From the NCBI GenBank assembly GCA_030765065.1, contig CM060977.1, positions 160,279,052 to 160,343,051 on the forward strand: DNA of 64,000 nt. Direction: 5' to 3'. A program made the translations under genes and the position numbers. Origin of the DNA: Deroplatys truncata. Lineage: Eukaryota > Arthropoda > Insecta > Mantodea > Mantidae. Every line of letters begins with the position of its first letter. Within the stretch, counting starts at the first letter, position 1. The notes under the pieces were generated by a model. That model saw only the letters and a list, made by a program, of their open reading frames with translations. It did not search any database and had not been told where the DNA came from. This document shows positions 34,640 through 46,609 of the stretch, piece after piece.

Positions 34640-35435
34640 CGGACTGGACTGGACTATACTAGTTAACGGAGGGGACACTAGCACTGCGGCCCACAAGGGA
34701 TCTATTGTGCGTACCCCCCGAGAGGAACGTTTGAGGTGAGGGAGCAGCAGGAGATATACGGCTTGCAGAGCGAAGCCGGCACAAGTGGACAGAGATGTGC
34801 AGAGTTCCCTAACAGTTCCAGGCTTAACCACCCGGCCACGGAAGGATCGCTTGGAGGCGCCTCTCCAGTGGAATCAAGGGAAAAACATTTCTAAAGTGCA
34901 AGCCTCTGCGCCATCTGCCCGACACCGACGGAACCACAGCGGCGAAATCAATCTGAAACACGAAAGTGAAATGATATGAGAGGAAATGCGGGAGAGAGGA
35001 GAGTCGTGGTAGGATAAACACTCCAGCATTGGCATCGTCCTCCGTGGTGTAGTGGTTCCCTTGCTACCTCTAGTTCAAATCCGGCGGAAGGTGGTGGATT
35101 TTTTGGGGCGTAAAAATCCTTAGCATGGCTTCCTTCGGAAGGGAAGTAAAGCCAGTGGTCCCGTGTCGTAGATTTACTGCACGTAAATGAACCTCAAGTC
35201 TGATAAGGAGGCCCCTGAGCAAAATTACCAGTCTTTCACGTCCAATATAGAATGGGGCGCTAAGGACCGCAGCAGTTAAAGAGCGTCCAAAAATAAAACT
35301 CAAATTTTATTTCTCCAACATTCTCCTATGTCAACCAGGGAAAACCACGAAGAACCCATGGTCAGACCGGGATCGAACCCGCGACCTCCCGAATGTAAGC
35401 CTCACAAGTTACCGCGGAGCCATCTCGCTCGGGGA
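34640..35435 (-). mobile_element. SINE-B, split by SINE-A
   Basis: The head lies at 35323-35435 (minus strand: CGAGCGAGATGGCTCCGCGG, then B box GGGTTCGATCCC). The body resumes at 35020 and runs down to about 34640. The break is filled by SINE-A. Confidence 0.7.
35031..35312 (+). mobile_element. SINE-A inserted in SINE-B
   Basis: The head CCTCCGTGGTGTAGTGGTTC has a good A box; the B box (AGTTCAAATCC) is weaker. The direct repeat CTCCAGCATT (35021-35030) and CTCCAACATT (35313-35322) is a target duplication with one mismatch. It lies within the SINE-B segment seen intact near 37395-37410. Confidence 0.8.
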
Positions 35436-35877
35436 CTTGCTGTGTTATGAGGACTATAGGACAAAAGTGAGGAAATTATTGGAATATAGTTTTAAAGGAA
35501 CGACTGCTTAATCAGAGCTAAAGCTTAATAGTATTGTAATATACTGTTTCTAAGCTTCTTATTTCTGAATCGAGACAAAAGTTTTCCTCTTTATAGGAAG
35601 CTGGTACCTACTACTTGTGAGCTATAAGATTGTAGTGTACTTAACGTTTTACTAAATGGGAACATACCTCTCTTTTGCTCTCTTGTCTTCATATTTGAAA
35701 TGTATATCATAACGTAAATGTACTTGGTTAAATTATTGCGGCTTCTTGGATGTTCTCCAATGATACGAATATTTCCCTGTAACTCGTTTCAATATGTTTG
35801 TATCTTCATCCTCAAAGTTACAATGTTACACTAACTGCGATACATGCCCAAAAGTTTAACTAGCTCTTACCTTTTCT
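35436..35877. other. Unassigned spacer
   Basis: No feature recognised. Confidence 0.3.
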
Positions 35878-36835
35878 ACTTTCTCTACCACGTAGAGTAA
35901 GTAGGGGAAGTATTATATTCCACCCAAAAATTCGATACCGAGATTTCACCGGAAATATATGTTTTGAGACCCCTGAATCCAAAAAAAGCATTTTTGGAAA
36001 CATGTACGTGTGTGTGTGTGTGTGTGTGTCTGTGTCTGTGAACAGCATAACTCAGAAACGAACAGTCGAATAAACACCAAACTTGGTATTTAGGTTCAGT
36101 ACCTTCCAGAGATGCGACACGAAGGTTTTCAAGAAAATCCATCACCCCAGATTACCCTTGGCATGGAACATTTTTCGAAAATTTTAATTTTCTCAAAAAT
36201 GGCTCTTACGATTTTGAATAAAATATCATATATTTAAGATATTTTCATGGCAAATAAAATGTATATCTTGAATTTTCTGGGAACGTCTCCAAAAGCATTC
36301 TTCATTATGAACGACTTTTGCATAACTGATAAACCATAAGAGATAGACAAAATATTACTACAAAAATGTAGATCGCGTTAAAATACACAATTTATGTCAA
36401 ATACATTTTTGTTGTTGAGTGAACCATTTTCGAGATATTGCTTGTTATATCCTTAAATTTTTCAATACTTATTTTCTCAAATGGGAATTCGTTATTCATT
36501 TTTTTGTCTTGGATATGCAAAGAGTATTAATTTGTGGCAAAGGGAATGGTGCTGCACATAGCAACCAGCTATTAAGAGATATGTATGTGCTTAAAGGCTA
36601 CTGTATTTCTATGTTGCCGTTGCAAATACAAAACAAGGGGAACATAGTACGCCTTAAGCGATAGTCAACTATTTTTAGAACTGGTCGCTATGTGTAAAAT
36701 ATAATTCTCTTTGCATGTCAAAAGATCGTTTCTGCAAATGTTTATCTCGATTAATAAGAAATAGATGGAGAATAAGAGTTTGTAAAAATAGTTTGTACAA
36801 GAGTAGAGAAAGTCATGTGAGTGTAACACATCAGA
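35878..36835 (+). repeat. R870 repeat, full length, with an internal duplication
   Basis: ACTTTCTCTACCACG to TCAGA. At about 36540-36720 the 'gcaaccagct...gcgatagtcaa' segment occurs twice, which makes this copy about 90 bases longer than the rest. The flanks share CTTTTC on both sides, a likely target duplication. Confidence 0.85.
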
Positions 36836-36974
36836 CTTTTCATCATAAAAAGTTCAGTAAAACATTGAATCATTATTCTAGGAAAAGTTAAATAGAGGAA
36901 ACTAAACAATGAAATGAAAAGAAAGGGGGGGGGGAATCGGACACAATTTTCAAGAGCTCTTTTGCTGTTTGCGC

Positions 36975-37545
36975 TATTGTGGGTCGCCACTTGTCTTCCT
37001 GAACGAAGGGGACTCAGCTGGATCCAGAATGAATATTGTACCTAGCCCCACGAGGGGGCGTCTTCGGGAGGAAGGATGAGGTGAGAGGAGACACAGAGCG
37101 GCCGGATTCAGAAATGACTTTACAACAATGACAGGGTCGCTAAGTTTCCAGAAGTAGGTACGCCGGCAGACAGACAGCCAAACCGGTGACCCCGCTCCCT
37201 GAGGGGATTCGAATAACCCGGTAGGCAGCCAAAAGCGGAGATTCAGTTCACAGAGAGCGTGCTTTTCCCTGCCACGCTGCACTGAAACACCATCGCCGAC
37301 ACTTCCGAACCCGATAGAGACCAACGGGATGAAGGATGAATGAAATGATAAATGGAACGAAATGAAGGGCCAGGAAATTGGGGGCTGAAAGAAACCACTC
37401 CAGCATTCGTCTGACGACCCGGGAAAATCCCGAAAAAACCCATGGATCAGAGTGAGCGGTCGCAGGGGATTGAACCCGGGACCTTCCGAATACGGGCCAC
37501 AGACGGACCTGAGCCATTTCGTTCGGTATGTGCCGCCACAGTATT
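36975..37545 (-). mobile_element. SINE-B, near full length
   Basis: On the minus strand it starts CGAACGAAATGGCTCAGGTC (A box region), with B box GGGTTCAATCCC, then 'ccatgggttttttcgggattttccc'. It has a 450-base body ending near 'gtcttcctgaacg' (plus strand) and is about 570 bases in all. Long overlapping frames through it are by chance. Confidence 0.7.
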
Positions 37546-38254
37546 GGGTCGAGAGGAATTGAGGAGGGTGGTATTTGCTTCTCCTCTTCCAAGATCTCCA
37601 CCTATAGTCTCCGATAGTTATTAACCGGGCCCATAATTTGATGACTTAAAAACTTTTGGAAAATTACCCTTAAAACAAAGATTACAAAAAATGACTTAAA
37701 ACTGAGATTAGTTTAAAATTATTAAAATAGGTACAGAGAGAGACTAATTTATGCATGGATATAGCTGCTATACGGGTAGAGAAAGTAGTGTAAGAATAAT
37801 CATGAGCAATTTATACAATTAAAATTTATTTGTTTCGTGTTCTTGCATGAAAAATCTGAAAAGAAAACTAAGAAAATTGTTTCTCAAGTAGCATTAATTG
37901 TAAAAAGAACTAACTTGAGCTCCCAGATTACACAAAATTTATTGCGAATGAAGGACTTTACAGCCTATAACACCACATAAGGACAAGTAATCTGACTACA
38001 CACTCATTAGCGCGAGTAAGGGAAAACTGACCCATCTGAACCCTAGTTTGGGACATGAATTGTGAGATTTTAGGTTGTTGCTTCACGTATGGAATGCCAA
38101 TTTAAAGGAGATTTATTATAGTTCCACTGTTGGTGAGCCAAACTTGATGAAGTAATTGCCCCACGTATTGTACAAAGTTTCCGGTGGTCTTCTCCCTAAC
38201 TTTTAGGAATCAACTTTGTATTTTTATGTTTCTTTAAATATTATATATATTTAT
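37546..38254. other. Unassigned sequence
   Basis: No coding or repeat feature recognised. It may be the less conserved left part of the family seen at 16030-17110. Confidence 0.3.
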
Positions 38255-39005
38255 GTTTGCCTCGGCTGCGTCAGTTTTAATTTGTAGAAAAATGTATCTC
38301 TTATCAAGGGGTGATGCGGCTAAAGAGTGTAGGCTTACACAAATTATAATTTTTATTTCACTCCTTTTATTAATCCTTGGCACGATTAAATAACACTTCA
38401 CTGATATAGAGAGCTGTGAGATTATTTATTAATTACTTGCACCTTTTAACACGTAAACTTTATAATATACTCGCCGTAATGAATTTTCGTCTCACACTGA
38501 ACACGTATTAAACTTCTCGAGGATGTGTCTCGCGTCCAGTTAGGAACGCTGTCTACTAGCAACTGGCTTCTACCGCATGAATTTGCAAATTTCATGTATT
38601 TTAAGTCTCTGATTGGCTAATCCTACTCCAATAGAATACTTTTATTTAACTTTTAGGTTTTCTAGTTGTTGATTGGCTATTTATAATCTGTGTTAAAGTA
38701 TTACGTTATTGTTCCAAGAATTACTAGTAGCATTATCAAAATTTCCAATTCATTATTGCCTCAAGGTTACCTCATTGTTAGCAACTTTCTATTCTCACAG
38801 CTCCTACATTATTAAATTACGTAATACGTTCACATAACATTACTATACATGTACACAATAATATAACCATAATACAATGACTGTGACATACAGTTTATAT
38901 ATTATATTATACATATATTGCTTTAAGGCGGGCTGTTATTATATATTATATAATAAATTATATTATATAACATTTAAGTGTTAAAATACTGCCTCAATAA
39001 CTGCA
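38255..39005. repeat. Second interspersed repeat family, copy 2
   Basis: Pairs with 16320-17110 through the same ordered blocks ('tttgcctcggctgc', 'gattggctaatcc', 'tattgcttt', 'gggctgttatt', 'aaaatactgcctcaat'). Confidence 0.55.
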
Positions 39006-39714
39006 GTGATACCTGCTGCCCGACAATAGCCACTCCTCCACACCACAGGCAACATTTCTGACTAACCATTAAACCAAAATGATTTTTTTTCCCAAGAAAA
39101 GTTACTCTTATTTTTCTGTTGATTTTCTGAAAGTTATCCTTATGTAAAATATTCAGTAATTGACAACTATTGATAATATACTCAATGAAAATACAAGTAG
39201 ATAAGGACTTAAAGGGCAAGAAAATAATTTAACAAAAATGCTCTAAAATAGAAAATGGTATAAAATGACCATAGTAACCTAATAAATATGCATTTACATG
39301 ATTTATGTACACAGTTACAGCGGCTGTGGAGGAGCAATTAAAAGATGACGTGCCGAATCCGGAAACTTTATGTGGAATCTCTCTCTTGGGTTGTTCAGGA
39401 ATGGCTAAGAATTACCTTGGCTAGTCAATAAGTACCTAATTTACTTTATAAACTTTATTCTTATTTACTGTATCGGGTTACAACTATATTTTCAACCCAT
39501 CATTTACCATCGCTTTAGCGGTTGTGCTTCTAAGTCAGTCTTTTCGCTTCTCACGCTTTCTTAAGTACTGTACTTTTTTATCTTTTGGCCGTTTATAGAG
39601 GCTTTTAATGTATTATTGAACTTTGAATTCACCTTGCACATCGGGACCATAAAAGACAATAAAAGTCCATCTCAAACTTAAATTGGCCGCGACTCTTACA
39701 TATAGGGTATACAA
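39006..39714. other. Unassigned sequence
   Basis: AT-rich. A minus frame at 38974-39219 shows no recognisable domain. Confidence 0.3.
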
Positions 39715-39910
39715 CGGAGGGGGACACCTCGCGCGCGACGACCTACGGGAGGTCTATTGCGGCTACCATCCCCAGGAGGAAAGGATGAAGTGAAGGAACC
39801 ATAGGAGGCTACACGCCGCTGGCACACAGGCTGCAGAGACGTGCGGAACTCCCTAGCAGTTCCTGGCTCGAAGATTGTCCCACTGCTGGAAGTGCCCAGA
39901 GAGGGCCATT
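39715..39910 (-). mobile_element. SINE-B 3' fragment
   Basis: Matches the body of the copy at 34640-34820 ('gaggaa'-type purine runs, 'cagagacgtgcggaactccctagcagttcc' region). The head is missing. Confidence 0.55.
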
Positions 39911-40455
39911 AACCAAGCACCCTCTAGTGTCCACGGGGAATATTCTTTCCTATGAGCAAGCATCCCACAAGCAAGCAAGCCAAGAAGGTAATGTTGCTGC
40001 CAGCCTCTCCCTGTCCTACGTCACGTCGCTAAACCGTACCAACCTCGCGAGGGGATATGTAGGTTGGCATGAAGGTGAGTCTGTCGGAGTTCCATACCAA
40101 CGGAAGTGACGCATGAAGGGTGGTAGTGTTTGCGGAAAGGACCGGAAGTGAACAAACGGATCGTAGAAAATTATGATAAGAATGCGCAGATAAAAGGGGG
40201 CGTACTATGGGGAACACGCCCATTACTTATCGTGCATTTGCATGGTACACGCATTACCTTAAGTTCATTTCATTAGAAATGTCGTAATTCCGTTGCGAAA
40301 TGTATTTATATACTTATTGGGGAATTACGCAAGGTTATGATTTAATGGTTATTTGAGGTTATGTGGTAACTGACCAAAGTTTATTTCATCACAATATGAA
40401 GAGGCCCTCATTTATTCTGCAATTGTACCGCGCAGTCTTGCATTGGCTAATTTTT
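39911..40455. other. Unassigned sequence
   Basis: A 60-codon frame at 39927-40109 has no recognisable domain. Confidence 0.3.
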
Positions 40456-41296
40456 ACTTTCTCTACTACGTATAGTAAGTAGGGGAAGTATTTATTCCAC
40501 CCAGAATTTCGATACCGAGATTTCACCGGAAATACATGTTTTGAGGCCCCCTGAATCCAAAAAAAGCATTTTTGGAAACATGTCCGAGTGTGTGTCTGTC
40601 TGTGAACAGCACAACTCAGAAACGAACAGTCGGATAAACAACAAACTTGGTATTTTGGTTCAGTATCTTCCAGAGATGCGACACGAAGGTTTTCAAGAAA
40701 ATCCCCCCACCCCAGATTACCCTGTACATGAAACATATTTCGAAAATTTTAATTTTCTCAAATATGGCTCTAACGATTTTGATAAAAATATCATATATTT
40801 AAGATACTTTTATGACAAATAAAATGTATATCTCGAGTTTTCTGGGAATGTCTCCAAAAGTATTCTTCATTGTGAACGACTTTTGCATAACTTGTAAACA
40901 ATAAGAGATAGACAAAATTTTACTACACAAAAATTGTAGATCGCGTTAAAATACACAATTTATGTCATATACATTTTTTGTTGAGTGAACCATTTTCGAG
41001 ATATTGCTTGTTATTCCCTTAAATTTTGCAATACTTATACTTTTCCTCAAATAGGAATTCGTTATCCATTTTTTTTGTCCTGGCAACGCAAAGAGAATGG
41101 AATACTCCACATAGAAACCAGCTGTTAAAATATTTGACTCGCTTAAAGCCTACCAATTCCCCTTGCACCTACAAGAAAATTAGCAATACGATTAACATCT
41201 CGGTATCTCGATTAACATGAAGCATATGGAGAATAAGCGTTTGTAAAAATAGTTTGTACAAGAGTAGAGAAAGTCATATGAGTGTAACACATCAGA
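40456..41296 (+). repeat. R870 repeat, full length
   Basis: ACTTTCTCTACTACGTATAG to ACATCAGA, with TTTTTA-like flanks on both sides. Confidence 0.88.
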
Positions 41297-41717
41297 CTTT
41301 TTATTTAATTAAGGAATGTAATGCATAGCAACAAGGCACTATCAAATAACAGTTGGTGTGTTGCTACATATGGCAATAAAGTTGTAATTAAAGTAAATAA
41401 TAATCGTAACTTTCAGAATAATTGTCACTCCAACGACGTGTACTTGCTCCTTTATGATGCAAATTCTAGCCTTAAAAAAGGTTGCTTTTATATCGGTTTG
41501 GTTAAAGAAACCACACAATCGTAAACTCACCGCAGTTGGCCATTTTGAATAGCAATGTCTTTTCCCGCCGCCTTCTCTCTCTCGGCGGCATGGAATACCT
41601 ACTGCCAACAGCACTCTTATTGTGCATTAATGCTACTCGTGTATTTTTAGCGATTTTTTAAGTATATAGTTTGGCAGCCTACGGTAGTGTAGGACAGGGA
41701 GAGGTTGGCAGTAACAT
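41297..41717. other. Left flank of the Polinton-type insertion
   Basis: No gene recognised. It holds a 'gccgcc..ggcggc' palindrome near 41560-41585. It ends at the target duplication TACCAC. Confidence 0.35.
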
Positions 41718-41723
41718 TACCAC
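41718..41723. repeat. Left target-site duplication TACCAC
   Basis: Identical to 54488-54493 at the other end of the element. A 6-base duplication is the rule for Polinton/Maverick integration. Confidence 0.85.
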
Positions 41724-41733
41724 AGTAGTATTA

Positions 41734-41882
41734 GTCCCGGATGAGCCAATTGTTTTAACGATAATCCTGCCGCTAGGGGCGCTCGTGTCGCTAGTGTCGC
41801 TGCGTGCGACGGCGGCGGCGGTAAGTTTGAAAAGCGCCCTGAGCGGTAGGATTATCGTTATTGCAATTGGTTCATCCGGGAC
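41734..41882. other. Hairpin-forming segment at the left tip
   Basis: Bases 41734-41783 (GTCCCGGATGAGCCAATTG...) pair with 41833-41882 (complement GTCCCGGATGAACCAATTG...) over about 50 bases with few mismatches, around a GC-rich loop holding 'tgtcgct' twice and (GGC)n. The same structure is at 54329-54477. It may be a replication-origin structure or a small captured foldback element. Confidence 0.75.
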
Positions 41883-42027
41883 GAGTTGAAAGAATTGAGG
41901 ATTAGGGTAAGGTGAAGGAAGAAGAGGAAGTGACGTGGAGTGTTTTGATTGGTTCGTTAATTTGGGTGGAAGATGAAGGAAGGAAGATGGAAGAGTATGG
42001 AGGTCGCGTGATGGAGAGGAGCTGGGT

Positions 42028-43424
42028 GGCGAGGTGTTGTCTGTGCGGAGGTCGGGACTGAAAGAGGGAAAATATGGGGGAGCGAGGGATAAAAAGTGTA
42101 ACAGAAAGTGACGTGTGAAGTTGTGATTGGTGGGAATAAGAAGTGATGTTATTGGTGGAAAGGAGCAAATGAAAGTTGTTGATTGGTAAGAATAAGAGAG
42201 ATTATGATTGGTGGAAAGAAAAAGGAGTGGGGTATGTTGGAGGTGATGGGAAAGGTAAGTTTTGCTAGCAACAAGATTTGCAAAAGCCTGTCGTGAACTG
42301 ATCAGCAATTTTTTTTGAACGTTGGATGGTAGTTTTCTTGAGTGGATAGAGAGATGGGGCGATATGAGATGCGGTGGCGAAAATGGGAACTAAACGAGGT
42401 GGTTGAGACAAGAGGTTTAAGGACGAGGAAATTTGGAGGTTAGTGGTGAACATGGCGGTCGCAAGAGGTGGGGGTAAGGAGATGCGGTGGTGAGAATGGG
42501 AACTAAAAGAAGATGGCGGTAGCAAGAGCTTAGAAGAGTAGATTTTGAGGTTAAAATAGTGGGAACTAAAAATGGCGGAAGGTCTGCGACAAGGAGATGC
42601 GGTGGGAACTAAACAAGATGGCGGTCGCAAGAGGAGGGTAAGGAGATTTGAGGTTACAGTACCAAAACACGAAAGGATATATTCCTACGCCAAGCAGGTC
42701 CGAAAAATAATTATGCGTGTGGTACTTACCTCGTACCGGTGTGGATGCGTCACCAAAAGCGCGGCACGCGACGCGAAAAAATAACAGCAAACTGTTTTTG
42801 AAAATGCTTAACCAGCTTTAAGATCAACCAACATCACTACGCACTGATATACCTAGGTTTTTAAAGCGGTACAGACACCCTTTGCAGAGGCGTAATTTAA
42901 CTATACCTAAAACCTGGTACTGGACCATCGTGATGGTCGCTAGCGTACGTAGGAGCAGGGTTCTCAAGCCGGTCGAAAGCGGTCAAAAACGTGTACGACG
43001 TAGGTGTTCACCGCAGCTGCTGTCGAGTCAACCGTCGAGGTGTGAATGAACGAGATCTGTTCTTGCCGGCAATCTGGTTGGGAGATGAGAGGCGCGGTGG
43101 TAAAAATGGGAACTAAATAAGATGGCGGAGGCATGAAGTTGAGGTTAAGGAGCGGTGAGGTGTTGTCTGTGCGGAGGTTGGGGCTGAAAGAGGGGGAAAG
43201 ATGGCGAACGAGGGATAAAAGTATAACAGAAAGTGACGTGTGAAGTTGTGATTGGTGGGAATAAGAAGTGATGTTATTGGTGGAAAGGAACAAATGAAAG
43301 TTGTTGATTGGTGAGAATAAGAGAGATTATGATTGCTGGAAAGAAAAAAGGTGTGGGAGTGGGGTATGTTGGAGGTGATGGAAAAGGTAAGTTTTGCTAC
43401 CAACAACATTTGCAAAAGCCTATT
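42028..43424. repeat. Direct duplication within the left inverted repeat (two 275-base copies)
   Basis: 42028-42290 and 43150-43424 are near-identical direct copies holding 'gaggtgttgtctgtgcggagg', four ATTGG boxes (CCAAT on the other strand) and 'ggaggtgatgg.aaaggtaagtttt'. The right arm has the mirror pair at 53041-52790 and 54160-53930. Confidence 0.75.
42330..42650. promoter_or_regulatory. Array of YY1-like ATGGCGG motifs in the left inverted repeat
   Basis: Repeats of 'gagatgcggtgg.gaaaatgggaacta' alternate with AAGATGGCGG, AACATGGCGG and AAAATGGCGG at about 42450, 42511, 42570 and 42618; another lies at 43123. AAGATGGCGGC is the known binding consensus of the YY1 (Drosophila Pho) zinc-finger factor. 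Binding is inferred from sequence only. Confidence 0.45.
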
Positions 43425-43764
43425 CAGAACTCATCAGCAATTTTAAATAACTAGTGTTTCGGGGTTTTCTCTGGTTGGTAGACGAATGCAAAGCTGTTTC
43501 TGCCATACTTATATTATCCGGCTTTTCCTTTTTTTTCTTTTTTCTTTTTGTTTTTTGGTTTTTTTTAAAATAACTAGTTTTTGGGGTTTTCTGCGGATGG
43601 TAAACGAATGCAAGCTCTTTCTGCTTTTTCATACGTTTTCCCTGGTTGGTAGGCGTTTTCTGTAGTGGTTGACGAAGCCGTTTCTAATTTTCGAGGTTTT
43701 CTCAGGTTTTTTAGCGGTTGTCCCTGCCCGGTAGGCAAATGATGAAGTTTTACCTTGTCGGCGC

Positions 43765-45554
43765 ACGGATACTAGGCACATACTCGCACACACACACACA
43801 GACAGACACACAGACAGACACACACACGGTCATGTTTCCCAAAATGCTTTTTTTTGGATTCAGGAGGTCTCAAAACGTGTATTTCCGGTGAAATCTCGGT
43901 ATCGAATTTTTGGGTGGAATGCAATACTTCCCCCTGCTTACCATACGTAGTAGAGAAAGTAAAAAAGTATAAGTATTGGAAAATTTAAGGAAATAACAAG
44001 CAATATCTCGAAAACGGTTAACTCGACAAAAGAAATGTATATGGCATAAGTTGTGTATTTTAACGCGATCTACATTTTTTGTGTAGTAAAATTTTGTCTA
44101 TCTCTTATGGTTTACCAGTTATGCAAAAGGCGTTCACAATGAAGAATACTTTTGGAGACATTCCCAGAAAATTTGAGATATACATTTTATTTCTCATGAC
44201 ATTATCTTAAACATATGATATTTTCATCAAAATCGTTATAGCCATTTTTGAGAAAATTAAAAAAAGTGTACTATCTTGTTTTCATGGGCTTTCCAAATCG
44301 GTAAGCGTTAGAATACTCTTAGAGCTTTTTTACAGGTTTTTCGCGGTTATCCCTGTCCGGTAGGCAGATGATAAAGTTTTTCTATAATGTCGTCGTTTTG
44401 GCTTGTGGCGCACGGATACTAGGCACATACTCGCACACACACACAGACAGACACAGAAACAGACACACACACGGACATGTTTCCAAAAATGCTTTTTTTT
44501 TGGATTCAGGAGGTCTCAAAACGTGTATTTCCGGTGAAATCTCGGTATCAAATTTTTGGGTGGAATGCAATACTTCACCTACTTACTATACGTAGTAGAG
44601 AAAGTAAAAAAAAGTATAAGTATTGGAAAATTTAAGGAAATAACAAGCAATATCTCGAAAACGGTTCACTCGACAAAAGAAATGTATATGGCATAAGTTG
44701 TGTATTTTAACGCGATTTACATTTTTTGTGTAGTACAATTTTGTCTATCTCATGACATTATCTTAAACATATGATATTTTCATCAAAATCGTTATAGCCA
44801 TTTTTGAGAAAATTAAAAAAGGTGTACTATCTTGTTTTCATGGGCTTTCCAGATCGGTAGGCGTTAGAATACTCTTAGAGCTTTTTTTCAGGTTTTTTCG
44901 CGATTATCCCTGTCCGGTAGGCAGATGATAAAGTTTTTCTATAATGTCGTCGTTTTGGCTTGTGGCGCACGGATACTAGGCACATACTCGCACACACACA
45001 CACACACAGACAGACACAGAAACATACACACACACGGACATGTTTCCAAAAATGCTTTTTTTTGGATTCTGGAGGTCTCAAAACGTGTATTTCCCGTGAA
45101 ATCTCGGTATCGAATTTTTGGGTGGAATGCAATACTTCACCTACTTACTATACGTAGTAGAGAAAGTAAAAAAAAGTATAAGTATTGGAATATTTAAGGA
45201 AATAACAAGCAATATCTCGAAAACGGTTCACTCGACAAAAGAAATGTATATGGCATAAGTTGTGTATTTTAACGCGATCTACATTTTTTGTGTAGTAAAA
45301 TTTTGTCTATCTCATGACATTATCTTAAACATATGATATTTTCATCAAAATCGTTATAGCCATTTTTGAGAAAATTAAAAAAAGTGTACTATCTTGTTTT
45401 CATGGGCTTTCCAGATCGGTAGGCGTTAGAATACTCTTAGAGCTTTTTTTTCAGGTTTTTTCGCGGTTATCCCTATCCGGTAGGCAGATGATAAAGTTTT
45501 TCTATAATGTCGTCGTTTTGGCTTGTGGCGCACGGATACTAGGCACATACGCGC

Positions 45555-45588
<34 letters not shown>

Positions 45589-45600
45589 TAAAATAGTAGC
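43765..45600 (-). repeat. Four tandem units carrying R870 pieces, left arm
   Basis: Each unit has 'cgcacggatactaggcaca', a (CA)n run, 'cacggtcatg/cacggacatg', the R870 left-end block ('ttccggtgaaatctcggtatc') and a shortened internal R870 block ending 'gagaaaattaaaaaaagtg'. The fourth unit is partial. They seem to have grown by duplication of one R870 insertion. Confidence 0.75.
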
Positions 45601-45887
45601 GTATAAAAAAATTTAACAAACCGTAGATTTTCAAGAAAATTCCCACACCGCAAACTACCCGTTTAGCGGAAGAAAGTTAGTTATTTTTATTGTCTTAAAA
45701 ATGGCTCTAACCCCTTTTGATTACGGTACGGTATGTTTAAGATATCTGCATGACAAATAAAATGTATAACTTCAATTTTCTGGGAATAGCTGTGAAGTAG
45801 TCTCATTGTGAATGTCTTTTGTACAACTGTTAAACCGTAGGAAACGAAGCCTTACTGTACAAGAACGTTAAAGCACACAATTTATGT

Positions 45888-45890
<3 letters not shown>
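45600..45890 (+). repeat. Diverged R870 internal segment
   Basis: Holds 'ttcaagaaaattcccacacc', 'aaaaatggctctaac', 'aaataaaatgtataact' and 'gcacacaatttatg', in the family's order. It runs into the (ATT)n that opens the 690-base tandem units. Confidence 0.6.
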
Positions 45891-45921
<31 letters not shown>

Positions 45922-46572
45922 TTTGTGGCGTTGTCTATTTACAAAGTTTCCATGTTGATTTTAATGTTTAAAAGCTTTAGACCTTTCTCACTAAAACTCG
46001 TCATTCTTTTAACTTTTCTTTTTTCATTTTCATACAAAGAGAACGGAATTTCACAAGTGAAACAGCACTGTAATAACGATACCAACAAACTATTATTATT
46101 CACCCACTGAAACACATAAAAACAATAAGTAATAATCACAGACCCAGTTTGTGGGTATTTAAATGAAACATCATGCACAATATAAGCCAATTATGTAATA
46201 AGTTGAAATGTGCAAATCTATAGATGTATTTCTGGCGAAAATCCCGGTATGGAATTTTTGAGTGCAATGCAATTTCTCCTGTATCTGCTATGTACGTCAG
46301 ACTCAACTTTCGCGCCATTCTCCGAATATCTGAGAATATTCTTAATATGAGACAAGCATTTTACCTTAAGCAAGTAGTTTTAATCTTACTTTTATGAAAA
46401 TCAGAGTTTCCTCTATATCGTTTATTTGTGACAACAACGCTAAGTTTCGAGCTAGCTATACTCACTTTCTTGCAACTATATACGTTTAAACTAATATTAA
46501 CAAATTTCTCGTAATCCCAGAATTTATTAATCATAGCTGTAATATTTTTCACAACCGCATGTAATAATATGT

Positions 46573-46609
<37 letters not shown>

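Larger units (their letters stand above)
41724..45620. repeat. Left terminal inverted repeat of the Polinton-type element
   Basis: From the tip inward: a hairpin-forming segment (41734-41882), a GA/GGAAG-rich segment with ATTGG boxes (41890-42290), a run of tandem GGCGG-type motifs (42330-42650), and a second copy of the ATTGG segment (43150-43424). Two copies of a 'ggggttttctg..tggta' unit follow (43440-43640). Then come four units of about 550-640 bases that each start 'gcgcacggatactaggcacata', a CA run and part of an R870 (43765, 44410, 44963, 45530). Frames of up to 209 codons here are low-complexity Ser/Thr/Pro/His. Confidence 0.88.

Noticed and set aside
38974..39219. Minus-strand frame as the missing Amt N-terminal exon
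   Set aside because: It lacks the 'GLLESG' and 'KN..N' motifs expected there and overlaps a dispersed repeat.
41679..43415. Frames of 88-209 codons in the Polinton-type left arm (mirrored at 52917-54523)
   Set aside because: Ser/Thr/Pro/His-rich low complexity produced by repeated GA/CT-rich motifs. They have overlapping frames and no domain; conservation between arms reflects the inverted repeat, not selection.
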